64,000 bases of DNA from JACMOY01 sp038322575. Its GTDB lineage: Bacteria > Actinomycetota > Actinomycetes > Actinomycetales > Angustibacteraceae. Both the position numbers and the translations under genes were made by a program. The notes beneath the pieces were generated by a model. That model had not been told where the DNA came from and did no database searches. It saw only the letters and a program-made list of their open reading frames with translations. The stretch is taken from assembly GCA_038322575.1 (NCBI GenBank), contig JBBQGB010000006.1, positions 15,990 to 79,989 on the forward strand, written 5' to 3'. Shown here piece by piece: positions 1 through 10,984 of this stretch (the first letter of the stretch is position 1; each line of letters opens with the position of its first letter).

Positions 1-803
1 ACGTGACCGGGATGAGCCCGGCCCGTCGGCGCGAGCACCTGTCGTCGGTGATGTCGATGATCTTCCAGGACTCGCTCACCGCCCTGAACCCCACGATGCG
101 CATCGGCGACCAGGTGGCCGAGGTGCCGCTGCGCCGGCTGGGTCGGTCGCGGTCCGAGGCGCACACGCGCGCGGTCGAGCTGCTCGACCAGGTCGGGATC
201 AAGGACCCCGAACGCCGGTACCGCGCGTACCCGCACGAGCTGTCCGGCGGTATGCGCCAACGGGTCTGCATCGCGATCGCGCTGTCCGCCGACCCGGGGC
301 TGATCCTCGCCGACGAGCCGACCACGGCGCTGGACGTGACGATCCAGGCCCAGGTGCTCGCCGTCCTGGACGGACTGCGTCGCGACCGCGGCGTCGGCCT
401 GGTGCTGGTCACCCACGACCTGGCTGTGGTCAGCGGCACCTGCGAGCAGCTGAACGTCATGTACGGCGGGCGCATCGTCGAGCACGGGCGCACGGCCGAG
501 CTGCTCGCCTCGGCCCGCCACCCCTACACCGCGGCGCTGCTGCGCTCGGTGCCCGACCCCGACCTGCCCGTGCACCGGCTGCTCACCATCGCCGGTGCGC
601 CACCGGACCTCATGCAGCCGATCACCGGCTGCTCGTTCGCGCCGCGCTGCCCCGCGGTGATCGACCGCTGCGCGAGCGAGCTGCCGCCGCTGCGCTCGAT
701 CCACCACGGCCGGTCCAGCGCCTGCTGGCGCTCGCACGAGCCCGAGCAGTGGGTGAGCTCCCTGGAGACCACCGACTCGACCGCGGACGGGGTGCGGACG
801 TGA
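1..803 (+). CDS. Oligopeptide/dipeptide ABC transporter ATP-binding protein, DppD type (5'-partial)
   Basis: ATPase subunit of a peptide importer of the Dpp/Opp family, acting at the inner face of the membrane. The window opens inside the gene, so the Walker A loop lies upstream and is not visible. Seen in order: Q-loop region MIFQDSLTALNP, ABC signature LSGGMRQRV, Walker B LILADEPTTALDV and switch histidine VLVTHDL. The C-terminal Cys-containing CSFAPRCP segment is typical of the oligopeptide-specific extension. Its stop overlaps the GTG of the next ATPase by 4 nt, so the two are translationally coupled. The permeases and binding protein presumably lie upstream of the window. Confidence 0.93.
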   Translation, partial: VTGMSPARRREHLSSVMSMIFQDSLTALNPTMRIGDQVAEVPLRRLGRSRSEAHTRAVELLDQVGIKDPERRYRAYPHELSGGMRQRVCIAIALSADPGLILADEPTTALDVTIQAQVLAVLDGLRRDRGVGLVLVTHDLAVVSGTCEQLNVMYGGRIVEHGRTAELLASARHPYTAALLRSVPDPDLPVHRLLTIAGAPPDLMQPITGCSFAPRCPAVIDRCASELPPLRSIHHGRSSACWRSHEPEQWVSSLETTDSTADGVRT

Positions 804-1624
804 GCGACGAGCTGCTGCGCATCGACGGGCTGGTCCAGCACTTCGGCTCGGGCCCGGGCGTGCTGGACCGGTTGCGCCACCACGAGCCCGCCATCGTGCG
901 CGCCGTCGACGGCGTCGACCTGGTGCTGCACCGCGGCGAGACCCTCGGCCTGGTGGGCGAGTCCGGCTGCGGCAAGTCGACGCTGAGTCGTTGCGCCGCA
1001 GGCCTGTACACCCCCACGGCGGGAACCGTCTCGTACGCCGGCGAGGTGCTGGACGGTGCGCCGTCGCGGACCCAGCGACGGATCGTGCAGATGGTCTTCC
1101 AGGACCCGTACAGCTCGCTGAACCCGCGAATGAGCGTGGGGCAGACGCTGTCGGAGGTGCTGCGCTACCACAAGATCGTGCCCAAGAACCAGGTGCGCCA
1201 ACGGATCTTCGAGCTGATGGACCTGGTCGGCCTGCCGCCGCGGGCCGTCGACCAGCTGCCGCGCTCGTTCTCGGGCGGGCAGCGGCAGCGGATCGGGATC
1301 GCCCGGGCGCTGGCCCTGGAGCCGAAGGTGCTGATCGCTGACGAGCCGGTGTCGGCCCTGGACGTCTCGGTGCAGGCCAACATCATCAACCTGCTGCTCG
1401 ACCTGAAGGACACCCTGGGCCTGTCGATGCTGTTCGTTTCGCACAACATGGCCGTGGTGCGCCAGATCAGCGACCGGATCGCCGTGATGCACGACGGCGT
1501 CATCGTCGAGCAGGGCCCCACGGCCCAGGTGTTCGAGCACCCGCAGGACCCGTACACCCGGCTGCTGCTCGCCTCGGTGCCCCGGCTGGCGACGCACCCG
1601 GTCGACGACAGGGAGCACGCATGA
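800..1624 (+). CDS. Oligopeptide/dipeptide ABC transporter ATP-binding protein, DppF/OppF type
   Basis: Second ATPase of the peptide importer (274 aa), normally forming a heterodimer with the DppD-type subunit encoded just before. Walker A GESGCGKST begins near residue 53, followed by Q-loop MVFQDPYSSLNP, signature FSGGQRQRI, Walker B VLIADEPVSALDV and switch LFVSHNM. The GTG at 800 is chosen because it overlaps the preceding stop as GTGA; an earlier in-frame start at 749 would run deep into the upstream gene. Its own stop overlaps the ATG of the next gene (ATGA), so the transporter is made together with the two peptidase-like enzymes that follow. Confidence 0.93.
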   Translation: MSDELLRIDGLVQHFGSGPGVLDRLRHHEPAIVRAVDGVDLVLHRGETLGLVGESGCGKSTLSRCAAGLYTPTAGTVSYAGEVLDGAPSRTQRRIVQMVFQDPYSSLNPRMSVGQTLSEVLRYHKIVPKNQVRQRIFELMDLVGLPPRAVDQLPRSFSGGQRQRIGIARALALEPKVLIADEPVSALDVSVQANIINLLLDLKDTLGLSMLFVSHNMAVVRQISDRIAVMHDGVIVEQGPTAQVFEHPQDPYTRLLLASVPRLATHPVDDREHA

Positions 1625-2568
1625 CCAGCTCGGTGATCATCGGCAGCGAGCGCAGCGAGATCGGCCTGCCGCTGGGCATGGACGTGCTGCGCGCCGGCGG
1701 GTCCGCCCTGGACGCGGTCGAGGCGGCGCTGCGGGCCTGCGAGGACAACCTGGCCGACCACTACGTCGGCACGGGCGGGCTGCCGAACGCCCAGGGCGTG
1801 GTCGAGCTGGACGCGTCGCTGATGGTCGGGTCGACCCGCGGGTTCGGTGCGGTCGGTGCGCTGCAGGGGTACCCGCACCCGATCTCGGTCGCGCGCGCGG
1901 TGCTCGAGCGGCTGCCGCAGCACTGCCTGCTCGTCGGTGAGGGGGCGGCCCTGTTCGCGCGCGAGCACGGGTTCGAGACGGCGGACCTGCTGACGGCGGA
2001 GTCCCGCCGGCTGTTCCGCGAGGCGCTGGCGCCCTCGACCGAGTCGGTCGAGGGCGAGCGCACCGCGAGCCAGGCCGGCGACGAGGCGTACCGGTTGGCC
2101 GCCATCGACCTGGTCGACCGGTTCGCCCCGCACGACGGGCCCTGGGGCACGATCAACGTCATCGCGCTGGACTCCCACGGCGAGATGGTGGTGGGGGTCT
2201 CGACCAGCGGCTACCCGTGGAAGTTCCCGGGCCGCATCGGTGACTCGGCCCTGCCGGGCGCCGGCAACTGGTGCGACCTTCGGGGCGGTGGCGCGGCATG
2301 CACGGGTCGGGGCGAGCTGAGCATGCGCTCGGGCACCGCCCGCACCGTCGTCGACGCCCTGACCCGCGGCGAGGACGTCGAGAAGGCGTGCCGCGGTGCG
2401 CTCGCCGACGCGGCCGACCTGCCCGACCCGTTCCGCGCCGAGCTGCGCGTCCTCGCGCTCACCCCGGACGGTCGCCACGGCGGTGCCGCGGGCAGCCCGG
2501 GCGCGACGTACTCGGTCATGACCCCGGGGGACGACGTCCCCCGCACCCACCCCAGGAGCGTGCTGTGA
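1621..2568 (+). CDS. Isoaspartyl peptidase / N4-glycosylasparaginase family protein (Ntn hydrolase)
   Basis: Asparaginase_2-type N-terminal nucleophile hydrolase of 315 aa. Family members cut beta-aspartyl peptides, asparagine or GlcNAc-Asn after autoproteolysis that exposes a threonine. Seen here: the glycosylasparaginase-like N-terminal motif VGTGGLPNAQGVVELDAS and the cleavage context WGTINVIALDSHG, with Thr177 as the predicted nucleophile. The substrate-pocket region PWKFPGRIGDSALPGAG follows about 20 residues later. It has no signal peptide. It sits between a peptide importer and a D-aminopeptidase with 4-nt overlaps on both sides, which suggests it processes imported unusual peptides. 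Which substrate class it uses is not decided by sequence. Confidence 0.85.
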   Translation: MTSSVIIGSERSEIGLPLGMDVLRAGGSALDAVEAALRACEDNLADHYVGTGGLPNAQGVVELDASLMVGSTRGFGAVGALQGYPHPISVARAVLERLPQHCLLVGEGAALFAREHGFETADLLTAESRRLFREALAPSTESVEGERTASQAGDEAYRLAAIDLVDRFAPHDGPWGTINVIALDSHGEMVVGVSTSGYPWKFPGRIGDSALPGAGNWCDLRGGGAACTGRGELSMRSGTARTVVDALTRGEDVEKACRGALADAADLPDPFRAELRVLALTPDGRHGGAAGSPGATYSVMTPGDDVPRTHPRSVL

Positions 2569-3389
2569 AGATCTACGTCTCGTCCGACATGGAGGGCACG
2601 GCCGGCGTCGTCGACTGGTCGCAGTGCCTCGCCCCCGAGCCCGAGTACGAGTACTACCGCGGGTTGCTGCAGGCCGAGGTGAACGCGGCCATCGAGGGGG
2701 CGATGTCGGCCGGCGCGACCTCGTTCCTGGTCAACGACTCGCACTCCAGCATGCAGAACCTGCGGCCGCACGCCCTGGCGGGGAACGCGCGGTACCTGTC
2801 GGGACGGCACAAGCCGATGTACATGATGGAGGGCCTGGATCCCACGTACGACGCCGTGTTCTTCGTCAGCTACCACGGGTCGATGGCCAGCGAGGCGTCC
2901 GCGCTTTCGCACACGTACAACCCCCGGGCGATCGGCCGGGTGCTGCTGAACGGCGTCGAGGTCGGCGAGTCCGGCATCAACGCGCTCGTCGCGCTCGGTC
3001 ACGGCGTGCCGATCGTCCTGGTCACCGGCGACGACACGACCGCCGACGAGGCCGAGCGCATCTGCCCCGGCATCCACTCCGCCGTCGTCAAGACCTCGGT
3101 CACCCGCTTCGCCGCGGACAGCCTGCACCCGACGGCAGCGTGCGAGCTGATCCGCGAGCGCGCTGCCGCGGCGGTCGCGGGACTCGGCACCGCCCGGCCA
3201 CCGCGGATCGAGCTGCCGGCGACGCTGGAGGTGCTGTTCCACAACGGTGACCTCGCCCAGATGGCGACCCGGATCAGCGGTGTCGAGAGGGTCGACGCGC
3301 GCACGGTGACCATCACCGACGACGACCCGATCCGGCTCTACCAGACGTTCATCACCGTCGTGCTGCTCACCCGGGCGATCGTCGAGTAG
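2565..3389 (+). CDS. D-aminopeptidase, DppA-like M55 family metallopeptidase
   Basis: Zinc-dependent M55 peptidase (274 aa) that removes D-amino acids from the N-terminus of short peptides. B. subtilis DppA is the model, also encoded with a dipeptide transporter. Metal-site residues line up well: Asp8 and Glu10 in SSDMEG, His60 in NDSHSS and His104 in SYHGS. The probable catalytic His116 (LSHTY) and a Glu near 135 (VGESG) follow. The GTG at 2565 overlaps the preceding stop as GTGA and has AGGAG at 2553-2557, so this start is well supported. The context points to scavenging of cell-wall-derived or D-amino-acid-containing peptides. Confidence 0.92.
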   Translation: MKIYVSSDMEGTAGVVDWSQCLAPEPEYEYYRGLLQAEVNAAIEGAMSAGATSFLVNDSHSSMQNLRPHALAGNARYLSGRHKPMYMMEGLDPTYDAVFFVSYHGSMASEASALSHTYNPRAIGRVLLNGVEVGESGINALVALGHGVPIVLVTGDDTTADEAERICPGIHSAVVKTSVTRFAADSLHPTAACELIRERAAAAVAGLGTARPPRIELPATLEVLFHNGDLAQMATRISGVERVDARTVTITDDDPIRLYQTFITVVLLTRAIVE

Positions 3390-3470
3390 CCCCTACGCTG
3401 CGCCCATCACCGACGTTGCGCCCGACCCCGCTGGTGCACGGCCGCGGGGCGTCGGCGGCTGACGCGGTTG

Positions 3471-3499
3471 TTGACAGCGCCGCCCCGCGTGGCGAGGGT
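3471..3499 (+). promoter_or_regulatory. Possible promoter of the carbonic anhydrase gene
   Basis: A perfect TTGACA (3471-3476) lies 65 nt before the carbonic anhydrase start. Seventeen bases downstream is GAGGGT, a poor -10 match. A GGAAGGA ribosome binding site at 3528-3534 serves the ATG at 3542. The -35 is convincing and the -10 is not. Confidence 0.3.
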
Positions 3500-3541
3500 T
3501 TGGAGACCGCGCCCACCAACGGATCCCTGGAAGGACCCACC

Positions 3542-4033
3542 ATGTCGGTGACCGACGAGCTCGTGAGCAACGCCGCGCGGTACGCCGTGGGCTTCGACAA
3601 GGGTGACCTGCCGCTGCCGCCGGCGCGGCACGTCGCGGTGGTGGCCTGCATGGACGCGCGGCTGAACGTCTACGGGCTGCTGGGTCTGACCGAGGGTGAC
3701 GCGCACGTCATCCGCAACGCCGGCGGCATCGTCACCCAGGACGAGCTGCGCTCGCTGGCGATCAGCCAGCGGCTGCTCGGCACCACCGAGATCATCCTCA
3801 TCCACCACACCGACTGCGGGATGCTCACGTTCACCGACGACGCGTTCCGTCAGTCGATCGCGGACGAGACGGGCGTCAAGCCCACCTGGGCGTCCGAGGC
3901 GTTCACCGACCTGGACGCCGACGTGCGCCAGAACATCGCCCGGATCCACGCCGAGACGGCGATCCCGGTCAAGGACTCGGTGCGCGGCTTCGTCTACGAC
4001 GTCGCCACCGGGGCACTGCGCGAGGTCGCCTGA
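3542..4033 (+). CDS. Beta-class carbonic anhydrase
   Basis: Interconverts CO2 and bicarbonate in the cytoplasm. At 163 aa it has the length of mycobacterial CanA (Rv1284), and its motifs fall at nearly the same positions. Predicted zinc ligands are Cys36, His89 and Cys92 (motifs CMDARL and HHTDCGM), with the Asp38/Arg40 dyad next to the first Cys. RNAGG, seen at 58-62, is part of the family signature. The ATG at 3542 has a GGAAGGA ribosome binding site seven bases upstream. It follows the peptidase operon after a 150-nt gap and probably starts its own transcript with the kinase gene behind it. Confidence 0.93.
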   Translation: MSVTDELVSNAARYAVGFDKGDLPLPPARHVAVVACMDARLNVYGLLGLTEGDAHVIRNAGGIVTQDELRSLAISQRLLGTTEIILIHHTDCGMLTFTDDAFRQSIADETGVKPTWASEAFTDLDADVRQNIARIHAETAIPVKDSVRGFVYDVATGALREVA

Positions 4034-4037
4034 GCCG

Positions 4038-4658
4038 GTGTCCGACGACCTGGGCGCCCTCGCCGAGCGGGCGCTGGCCCTGACGCGCGGTGGCCGGCGT
4101 GCGCTGCTGGGCATCACCGGGGCACCGGGAGCCGGCAAGTCCACGCTCGTGACCGAGCTGCTCGCGCTGCTGCCGGCCGCGTCGGTGGCGCACGTGCCGA
4201 TGGACGGGTTCCACCTCGCGGACGTCGAGCTCGACCGGCTCGGTCGGCGCGACCGCAAGGGCGCCCCGGACACCTTCGACGTCGCCGGTTACGTCAGCGT
4301 GCTGCGTCGGATCCGCGACGACACGACGGACGTCGTCTACGCGCCGGGTTTCGAGCGCACCCTCGACCAGCCGATCGCCGCCAGCATCGCCGTCGAGCCC
4401 GCGGCTCGGCTGGTGATCACCGAGGGCAACTACCTGCTGCACCACGAGGGCCTGTGGCCCTCGCTCGCGCCCGTGCTCGACGAGGTCTGGTACGTCGACC
4501 TGCCCGACGCGGTGCGGCTGGCCCGGCTGGTGGCCCGCCACGCGGCGTACGGCAAGACGGTCGAGCAGGCGTCGGCCTGGGCCCACGGGTCGGACCAGGC
4601 TAACGCCGACCTGGTGGCGGCGACGCGCGGACGGGCCGACCTGGTCGTGCTGCGCTGA
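4038..4658 (+). CDS. Nucleoside/nucleotide kinase family protein (PRK/uridine-kinase-like P-loop kinase)
   Basis: A 206-aa P-loop kinase of the uridine kinase/pantothenate kinase/phosphoribulokinase superfamily. Walker A is GITGAPGAGKST near the N-terminus. MDGFHL is the typical substrate-binding Asp-Gly-Phe-His element, and LVITEGNYLL is the usual beta-strand before the lid. The substrate cannot be told from sequence; sugar or nucleoside phosphorylation are both possible. The GTG at 4038 sits 4 nt past the carbonic anhydrase stop, so the two genes are probably cotranscribed. It converges on the PAP2 gene with only 2 nt between stops. Confidence 0.82.
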   Translation: MSDDLGALAERALALTRGGRRALLGITGAPGAGKSTLVTELLALLPAASVAHVPMDGFHLADVELDRLGRRDRKGAPDTFDVAGYVSVLRRIRDDTTDVVYAPGFERTLDQPIAASIAVEPAARLVITEGNYLLHHEGLWPSLAPVLDEVWYVDLPDAVRLARLVARHAAYGKTVEQASAWAHGSDQANADLVAATRGRADLVVLR

Positions 4659-4660
4659 CG

Positions 4661-5467
4661 TCAGTCGCGCCCGCGCACCGTGAGCAGCAGCCGGTGGGCG
4701 ACGATCACCACGGTCAGCCAGGCCAGGCCGAGCGCCCAGGCGACCAGCACGTCGCTGAGCCAGTGCGCGCCGAGGTAGACCCGCGACAGGCCCATCGTGG
4801 CGGCGAACGCGGCGGCCAGGCTGACGGTCAGGGCGCGTAGGCGGGCCGAGCGCTGCTCGCGCACCAACAGGTAGGCGACGATCCCGGCGATGGCCAGGGA
4901 GTTCAGGGCGTGCCCGCTGGGGAACGAGGGCGTGCTCTCGAACGGGGGGATCGCGTCGGCCATCGGGGGCCGGGTGCGACCGACGACCGCCTTGCCGATG
5001 ACGGTGAGGGCTAGCGAGCCCGCGGCCGTCACGGCGACGAGGACGACCGGCGTCCAGCGGCGCCAGACCACGGCCAGGGTCACGGCGGTCAGGGTCGCGA
5101 GCACCGCCATGCCGACCGAGCCGCCGACGAACGCGTAGCCGGCCGCGACGTCGTTGCCGAGGGAGGTGCGCTGGCTAATCACGGCGTCCAGCGCCGGACG
5201 GTCGAGCAGCGCGACGCCGTCGGCCTCGGTGACGCTGTCGTAGACCGCGCCCGCGAGCGCGGTCAGCGCCGCAGCGAGGACGAAGCCAACGACGAGGGTC
5301 AGGGTCAGCACCTGGTGCGGCGCCAGCCACTCGCGCAAGCGGTGGGCACCGCGGGCGACGAGCCGGCCGCCGGCGCTCGCCCAGTGCGTGAGGTCGCGCG
5401 CGCCGACGTACCGCTGGTCGCCCGGCTCGTCCAGCAGCGAAGGGGTCATGGGGGACGAGCCTGCCAC
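4661..5467 (-). CDS. PAP2 superfamily membrane phosphatase
   Basis: Integral-membrane lipid or polyprenyl phosphatase of about 268 aa. All three PAP2 signature blocks are present: KAVVGRTRPP, PSFPSGHALNS and SRVYLGAHWLSDVL, supplying the catalytic His-Arg-Asp set. Several hydrophobic segments flank them. Candidate substrates are undecaprenyl pyrophosphate or phosphatidic acid; the motifs do not distinguish these. The GTG at 5467 has GAGG eight bases upstream; an ATG at 5449 is an alternative that would drop six residues. It is divergent from the haloacid dehalogenase gene 50 nt away. Confidence 0.85.
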   Translation of the reverse strand: MAGSSPMTPSLLDEPGDQRYVGARDLTHWASAGGRLVARGAHRLREWLAPHQVLTLTLVVGFVLAAALTALAGAVYDSVTEADGVALLDRPALDAVISQRTSLGNDVAAGYAFVGGSVGMAVLATLTAVTLAVVWRRWTPVVLVAVTAAGSLALTVIGKAVVGRTRPPMADAIPPFESTPSFPSGHALNSLAIAGIVAYLLVREQRSARLRALTVSLAAAFAATMGLSRVYLGAHWLSDVLVAWALGLAWLTVVIVAHRLLLTVRGRD

Positions 5468-5517
5468 GGCAGCACCCTCGCGCGCGCCCCGACCGCGACC
5501 GGTGACAACCTGGGCCC

Positions 5518-6201
5518 ATGCCCACCACCCCGCGCCCCGAGGTCATCGTCCTCGACGTCAACGAGACGCTGTCCGACCTGGCGCCGATGGCGCAGCGGTT
5601 CGAGGACGTCGGCGCGCCCGGCCACCTCGCCGCGACCTGGTTCGCGGGGGTGCTGCGGGACGGCTTCGCGCTGACCGCCGTCGGCGCCACCGCGCGCTTC
5701 GCCGACCTCGCGGCCGCCGTGCTCGCCACCGTGCTGCACCCCGTCGCGCTCGACCGGCCGGTGGACGAGGCGACCCGGCACGTGCTGGCGGGCTTCGACG
5801 AGCTGACCGTCCACCCGGACGTCGGGCCCGGCGTCCGGTCGCTCGCCGCCGACGGGCAGCGGCTGGTCACCCTGAGCAACGGCGCGGCGAGCGTCGCCGA
5901 GGGGTTGTTGACGCGGGCCGGCCTCGCCGATGCGTTCGAGGCGACGCTGAGCGTCCAGGACGCCGGTGTGTGGAAGCCCGCCGCGGGCTCGTACCGCTGG
6001 GCCGCCGGTCGCTGCGGGGTGCAGCCGGCGGCGATGATGCTGGTGGCCGTGCACCCGTGGGACGTCGACGGCGCCCACCGCGCCGGGCTGCGGTCGGCGT
6101 GGGTGAACCGGGCGGGCGCGCCGTACCCCTCGACGTTCACCGCACCCGACCTCGAGGTCGGCTCGCTGACCGAGCTCGCGGACCGGCTGCGCGCCGCGTG
6201 A
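5518..6201 (+). CDS. Haloacid dehalogenase type II family protein
   Basis: HAD-superfamily hydrolase of 227 aa, closest in layout to (S)-2-haloacid dehalogenases. The nucleophile Asp lies in VIVLDVNETL (motif I) near residue 13. VTLSNG is motif II, the Lys in GVWKPAAGSY is motif III, and HPWDVDGAHRAG is motif IV. The usual dehalogenase aromatic residues are only partly obvious, so a phosphatase or other small-molecule hydrolase remains possible. The stop overlaps the start of the Arr gene by 4 nt (GTGA), linking the two in translation. Confidence 0.82.
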   Translation: MPTTPRPEVIVLDVNETLSDLAPMAQRFEDVGAPGHLAATWFAGVLRDGFALTAVGATARFADLAAAVLATVLHPVALDRPVDEATRHVLAGFDELTVHPDVGPGVRSLAADGQRLVTLSNGAASVAEGLLTRAGLADAFEATLSVQDAGVWKPAAGSYRWAAGRCGVQPAAMMLVAVHPWDVDGAHRAGLRSAWVNRAGAPYPSTFTAPDLEVGSLTELADRLRAA

Positions 6202-6686
6202 CCCACCTCCGCGTGCCCGACGACTTCGACCCGCCCCCGCCCGCGAGTCTGGACGACCACGGCCACGTCACGGGACCCTTCCTGCACGGCACCCGGACCG
6301 CGTTCGCCCCCGGTGCCCTGATCAGGCCCGGACGACCGTCGCACTTTCGCCCCGACCGCCCCCTCGAGCACGTCTACTTCACGACGCGAACCGAGACCGC
6401 CGCCTGGGGCGCGGAGCTCGCCGCGTCGCTCGCCCCCGCCGGTGACGGCGGACCGAGCACGGCACGGGTCTACGAGGTCGAGCCGCTCGGCCGGTTCGAG
6501 GACGACCCCAACGTCACCGACCGCCGGTTCGCCGGGAACCCCACCCGGTCGTACCGGTCGCGTGAACCCCTGCGCGTCGTCGTCGAGGTCACCGACTGGG
6601 CCAGGCACTCGCCCGAGGAGCTCGAGGGGATGCTGGCGTCGCTGGCCCGGCTTCGAGACCAGGGTCTGGACCTCGTCCAGGACTAG
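6198..6686 (+). CDS. arr: Rifampin ADP-ribosyltransferase (Arr family)
   Basis: Small (162 aa) Arr-type enzyme. Characterised members transfer ADP-ribose from NAD to the C23 hydroxyl of rifamycins and inactivate them. The family hallmarks are clear: GPFLHGTRTAFAPGALI near the N-terminus, HVYFTTRTETAAWGAELA, and the strongly conserved block FEDDPNVTDRRF followed by GNPTRSYRSREPLRVV. The GTG at 6198 overlaps the upstream stop; an internal GTG about 15 nt later is the other candidate. Two further resistance-type folds follow (APH-like kinase, GNAT). Chromosomal arr genes are common in actinomycetes, so this need not mark recent transfer. Confidence 0.9.
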   Translation: MTHLRVPDDFDPPPPASLDDHGHVTGPFLHGTRTAFAPGALIRPGRPSHFRPDRPLEHVYFTTRTETAAWGAELAASLAPAGDGGPSTARVYEVEPLGRFEDDPNVTDRRFAGNPTRSYRSREPLRVVVEVTDWARHSPEELEGMLASLARLRDQGLDLVQD

Positions 6687-6714
6687 CCCCTCAGGAGCGG
6701 GCAGAGTCCTCGGT

Positions 6715-7584
6715 GTGGACATCACCGCCGAGCTCGTGCGCCGTCTGGTCGACGGCCAGCTCCCCGCGTGGTCCGGCCTGCCGATCACGGCCGTGCCCCG
6801 CCAGGGCAACGACAACCGCACCTTCCGACTGGGCGAGGACCTCGCCGTCCGGCTGCCTGCACACGAGCGCTACGTCGCGGGGATCACCAAGGAGGACACG
6901 TTCCTCCCGGTGATCGGCCGGCACGTGAGCGTCGCCGTACCCGTCCCGGTGGCGACCGGCCGGCCCACGGTCGACTACCCGCACCCCTGGTCGGTCCGCC
7001 GCTGGGTGGTCGGTGACACGCCGGACCAGGACCCCCACCTGGACCGGGCGCGGTTCGCCCACGACCTCGGCGGGTTCCTGCGCGAGCTGCGCGCGGTGCC
7101 CACCGCCAGCGGCCCTGCCGCCGGGCAGCACTCGTTCTACCGGGGCTGCCACCTGAGCGTGTACGGCGACCAGGTGCAGGCCGCGCTGGGCGAGCTCGCG
7201 GGTGAGGTCGACGTCGCCGCCTGCCAGGCCATCTGGCGCGAGGCGGTGCGCACCGTGTGGGCGAGCGCTCCCGTGTGGGTGCACGGGGATGTCGCGGTCG
7301 GCAACCTGCTGACCACCGGAGGCAGGCTGTCTGCCGTCATCGACTTCGGCACCTGTGCCGTCGGCGACCCGGCGTGCGACCTGGTCATCGCCTGGACCTT
7401 CCTCGAGGGTGCGGAACGCGAGACCTTCCGAGCCGCGGCCGGGCTGCCGGCCGACACCTGGGCAAGGGCCCGCGGCTGGGCGCTGTGGAAGGCGCTGATC
7501 ACCGCGACGAACCCGGACGACCCGCAGCACCCCGTGCAGGTGCAGGCGCTCGCTCGACTGCAGAAACAGCCCTACGGGGTCTGA
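6715..7584 (+). CDS. Aminoglycoside phosphotransferase (APH) fold protein
   Basis: A 289-aa kinase of the APH/choline kinase fold. The catalytic loop is HGDVAVGNLL, where His-Gly-Asp carries the catalytic base and the Asn binds metal. IDFGTCAVGDPACDL supplies the metal-binding Asp. The N-terminal GNDNRTFRLG and AVRLPAH strands form the nucleotide pocket. The fold also serves many small-molecule kinases and has no diagnostic aminoglycoside-site residues, so resistance is only one possibility. The GTG at 6715 is the best of few starts and has no strong ribosome binding site. The last 13 nt overlap the convergent GNAT gene. Confidence 0.8.
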   Translation: MDITAELVRRLVDGQLPAWSGLPITAVPRQGNDNRTFRLGEDLAVRLPAHERYVAGITKEDTFLPVIGRHVSVAVPVPVATGRPTVDYPHPWSVRRWVVGDTPDQDPHLDRARFAHDLGGFLRELRAVPTASGPAAGQHSFYRGCHLSVYGDQVQAALGELAGEVDVAACQAIWREAVRTVWASAPVWVHGDVAVGNLLTTGGRLSAVIDFGTCAVGDPACDLVIAWTFLEGAERETFRAAAGLPADTWARARGWALWKALITATNPDDPQHPVQVQALARLQKQPYGV

Positions 7585-8123
7585 CGCGCGGCGCGCTCCG
7601 AGCGCAGGACTCCCATCAGCACGATGTCCTCGTACGCCCCCCGCACCCAGGCGTGCTCGCGCTGTCGTCCCTCGATCACGAAACCCGCCTTCTCGTACGC
7701 GCGGATCGCCCCCACGTTCGAGGCGATCGCCTGCAGGTGGATCCGGCGCAGGTTGCAGCGCACGAACCCGAACTCGACGAGCTGGGTGATCGCCGTCGTC
7801 CCGATCCCGCGCCCCCGCGCACCCGGGACCAGGCTGATTCCGGCCTCTGCGTGGCGGGCGAGAGCATCGATGTCGAACAGCGACGCGCCGCCCACGGCCA
7901 CCCCGTCGAGGTCGACGACGAAGGACACGCTGTCCCCGGACGCGACGCCGTCCGCAGCGCGCGCGAGCCGAGCCTGGAACGCCTCTCTGGTCAGGGGGTG
8001 CGGCGCCTGCGGGTTGCGCTCCTCCCACGTGTCCAGGTCCGCGGCGATCTCGTACAGGACGTCGAGGTCGGCGTCGGTGCGCGCTCGCAGCGACACGGTG
8101 GGCGTCTTCGGCACGTCCGGCAC
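7572..8123 (-). CDS. GNAT family N-acetyltransferase (RimJ/RimL type)
   Basis: Acetyl-CoA-dependent acetyltransferase of 183 aa. It has the acetyl-CoA loop GARGRGIGTTAITQLVEFGF, then LRRIHLQAIASNVGAIRAYEKAGF and a C-terminal EGRQREHAWVRGAY. This order is characteristic of RimJ/RimL-like and ribosomal-protein-type acetyltransferases. The substrate is unknown; antibiotic, peptide or protein N-terminus are all possible. The GTG at 8123 is used because open frame upstream of it runs antisense into ppdK. It is convergent with the APH-like gene (13-nt overlap) and lies just downstream of ppdK on the same strand. Confidence 0.85.
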   Translation of the reverse strand: MPDVPKTPTVSLRARTDADLDVLYEIAADLDTWEERNPQAPHPLTREAFQARLARAADGVASGDSVSFVVDLDGVAVGGASLFDIDALARHAEAGISLVPGARGRGIGTTAITQLVEFGFVRCNLRRIHLQAIASNVGAIRAYEKAGFVIEGRQREHAWVRGAYEDIVLMGVLRSERAARQTP

Positions 8124-8161
8124 CCTACGCGCGAAGCCGCTGCCGATCCCGGTGGCCGCGA

Positions 8162-10891
<2,730 letters not shown>

Positions 10892-10940
10892 GGTCTGCTG
10901 CTCTCACGTCGTCGGGAGGTCGCGGCCGGGACCGACAGCC

Positions 10941-10984
10941 TAGAGTCACCCTCACCGTGACAGCACGGGGACGGAGGTGAGCCA
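10941..10984 (+). promoter_or_regulatory. -10 box and ribosome binding site of the FAH-family gene
   Basis: TAGAGT at 10941-10946 fits the actinobacterial -10 pattern TANNNT. The 38-nt leader ends with GGAGGTGA (10973-10980), four bases before the ATG at 10985. This gene therefore has a leader with a strong ribosome binding site, unlike many others in the window. Confidence 0.45.
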
